From Dimargaris cristalligena (Eukaryota; Kickxellomycota; Dimargaritomycetes; Dimargaritales; Dimargaritaceae): a DNA stretch of 44,016 nucleotides. Made by a program: the position numbers and the translations under genes. The stretch covers positions 1 through 44,016 of the forward strand of contig JANBQC010000177.1 of the NCBI GenBank assembly GCA_027576995.1. Reading direction: 5' to 3'. Under the pieces are notes generated by a model. It was not told where the DNA came from and searched no databases. It saw only the letters and a list, made by a program, of their open reading frames with translations. Shown here one piece after another: positions 43,660-44,016 of the stretch. Every line of letters starts with the position of its first letter. The first letter of the stretch is position 1.

Positions 43660-44016
43660 TTACACGTTATCTTTCGGACACATCAGGTTGGTTGTGGTCA
43701 AGATGGCGACCCGGGTTTCCTGCTCTTCCTTGGTTTTAGCTGTTTTCAATATAGCATTTAGAGCTTGCGTGGACATGACCGCGATACCACTCGTAAGTAA
43801 AGTGGTTGCAATTGCAGTGCCCATGCCTGTGGAGACCGCCGCGCCAGTACCTACCGCCGCTGCCGTACCCACCCCTACTGCCGCTGCCCCTGTCGCACCC
43901 ATCCCTACCGCCGCTGCACCCACCGCACCCGCTCCTACCGCACCCGCTCCTACCGCACCCGCTCCTACCGCACCCGCTCCTACCGCACCCGCTCCTACCG
44001 CACCCGCTCCTACCGC
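43660..44016 (-). CDS. candidate Gly/Ala/Val repeat protein, 5' end beyond window
   Basis: The minus strand is open from the window edge to a stop at 43660. It encodes G-A-G-A-V pentapeptide repeats, then Gly/Ala/Thr/Met-rich, hydrophobic sequence with glycine-zipper spacing, then a charged helix (A-L-N-A-I-L-K-T-A-K-T-K-E-E-Q) and the end C-P-K-D-N-V. If real, this is the C-terminal end of a gene starting to the right; it could be a membrane-inserting or elastin-like protein. The plus-strand alternative competes for the same bases. Confidence 0.38.
   Translation of the reverse strand, partial: AVGAGAVGAGAVGAGAVGAGAVGAGAVGAGAVGAAAVGMGATGAAAVGVGTAAAVGTGAAVSTGMGTAIATTLLTSGIAVMSTQALNAILKTAKTKEEQETRVAILTTTNLMCPKDNV
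43703..44016 (+). CDS. candidate secreted Ala/Pro/Thr repeat protein, cut by window edge
   Basis: From an ATG at 43703 the plus strand is open to the window end (over 104 codons). The start M-A-T-R-V-S-C-S-S-L-V-L-A-V-F could be a signal peptide. It passes into Pro/Ala/Thr-rich sequence and then perfect T-A-P-A-P pentapeptide repeats encoded by a 15-bp minisatellite. Such stretches are typical of mucin-like, O-glycosylated fungal surface proteins. A TATAAAT lies about 215 bp upstream. The opposite strand is also open throughout, so only one of the two may be expressed. Confidence 0.4.
   Translation, partial: MATRVSCSSLVLAVFNIAFRACVDMTAIPLVSKVVAIAVPMPVETAAPVPTAAAVPTPTAAAPVAPIPTAAAPTAPAPTAPAPTAPAPTAPAPTAPAPTAPAPT
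43924..44016. repeat. 15-bp minisatellite
   Basis: Six perfect tandem copies of a 15-bp unit (CGCACCCGCTCCTAC) plus a partial copy run to the window edge, so the array probably continues. The unit is a multiple of three and open on both strands. Diverged relatives of the unit occur just to the left, at about 43830-43923, suggesting recent expansion from one end. Confidence 0.95.

Overview
The window looks like nuclear DNA of a fungus, most likely a non-Dikarya (early-diverging, zygomycete-grade) lineage. The evidence is a fungal-specific Zds-family protein, spliceosomal GTAAGT/AG introns of about 150-420 bp, TATA-type promoters, pyrimidine-rich leaders, and a base-exchange phosphatidylserine synthase (PTDSS type) where Dikarya normally use the unrelated Cho1 type. 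The lineage assignment is inference; no rRNA marker is present.

Layout. 1-5.1 kb: AT-rich DNA with one short secreted-protein gene (914-1216, minus). 5.1-8.4 kb: a large Zds1-like cell-cycle/polarity regulator (minus). 11.1-12.9 kb: phosphatidylserine synthase in three exons (minus). 14.3-15.9 kb: mitochondrial Holliday junction resolvase (Cce1/Ydc2 type, two exons, plus). 16.7-18.7 kb: mitochondrial carnitine O-acetyltransferase (plus). 19.4-19.7 kb: C-terminal end of a Helitron/Pif1-type helicase, the one clear mobile-element relic. 20.5-22.3 kb: a two-exon, 506-residue secreted protein of unknown function. 23.0-24.7 kb: a 2-isopropylmalate synthase-like enzyme (minus, two exons) of bacterial type that lacks the leucine-sensing C-terminal domain. 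25-30.5 kb: a gene-poor stretch with only decayed-looking reading frames. 30.7 kb: a tiny secreted precursor with a dibasic site and a Gly/Ser/Trp-rich C-terminal peptide. 32.8-33.6 kb: isopentenyl-diphosphate isomerase. 34.3-35.8 kb: the KEOPS subunit Cgi121 in five small exons. 36.4-37.2 kb: a short secreted coiled-coil protein (minus) and a cysteine-containing candidate (plus). 37.2-40.1 kb: low-confidence minus-strand coding fragments. 40.4-42.5 kb: an Ser/Pro-rich single-pass membrane protein (plus). 43.7-44.0 kb: a gene cut by the right edge, with a 15-bp minisatellite that is open on both strands.

The genes are independent housekeeping genes rather than a cluster. Three act in or near mitochondrial and lipid metabolism (resolvase, carnitine acetyltransferase, phosphatidylserine synthase); isopentenyl isomerase feeds sterol and prenyl synthesis, and the LeuA-like enzyme feeds leucine or a related chain-elongation pathway. 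Interspersed are several short or orphan secreted proteins; two of them share a signal peptide, a dibasic site followed by Gln, and a TATA box about 130 bp before the start. Exon structures were worked out by hand from splice motifs, reading frame and family conservation. I saw no tRNA, rRNA or CRISPR array.
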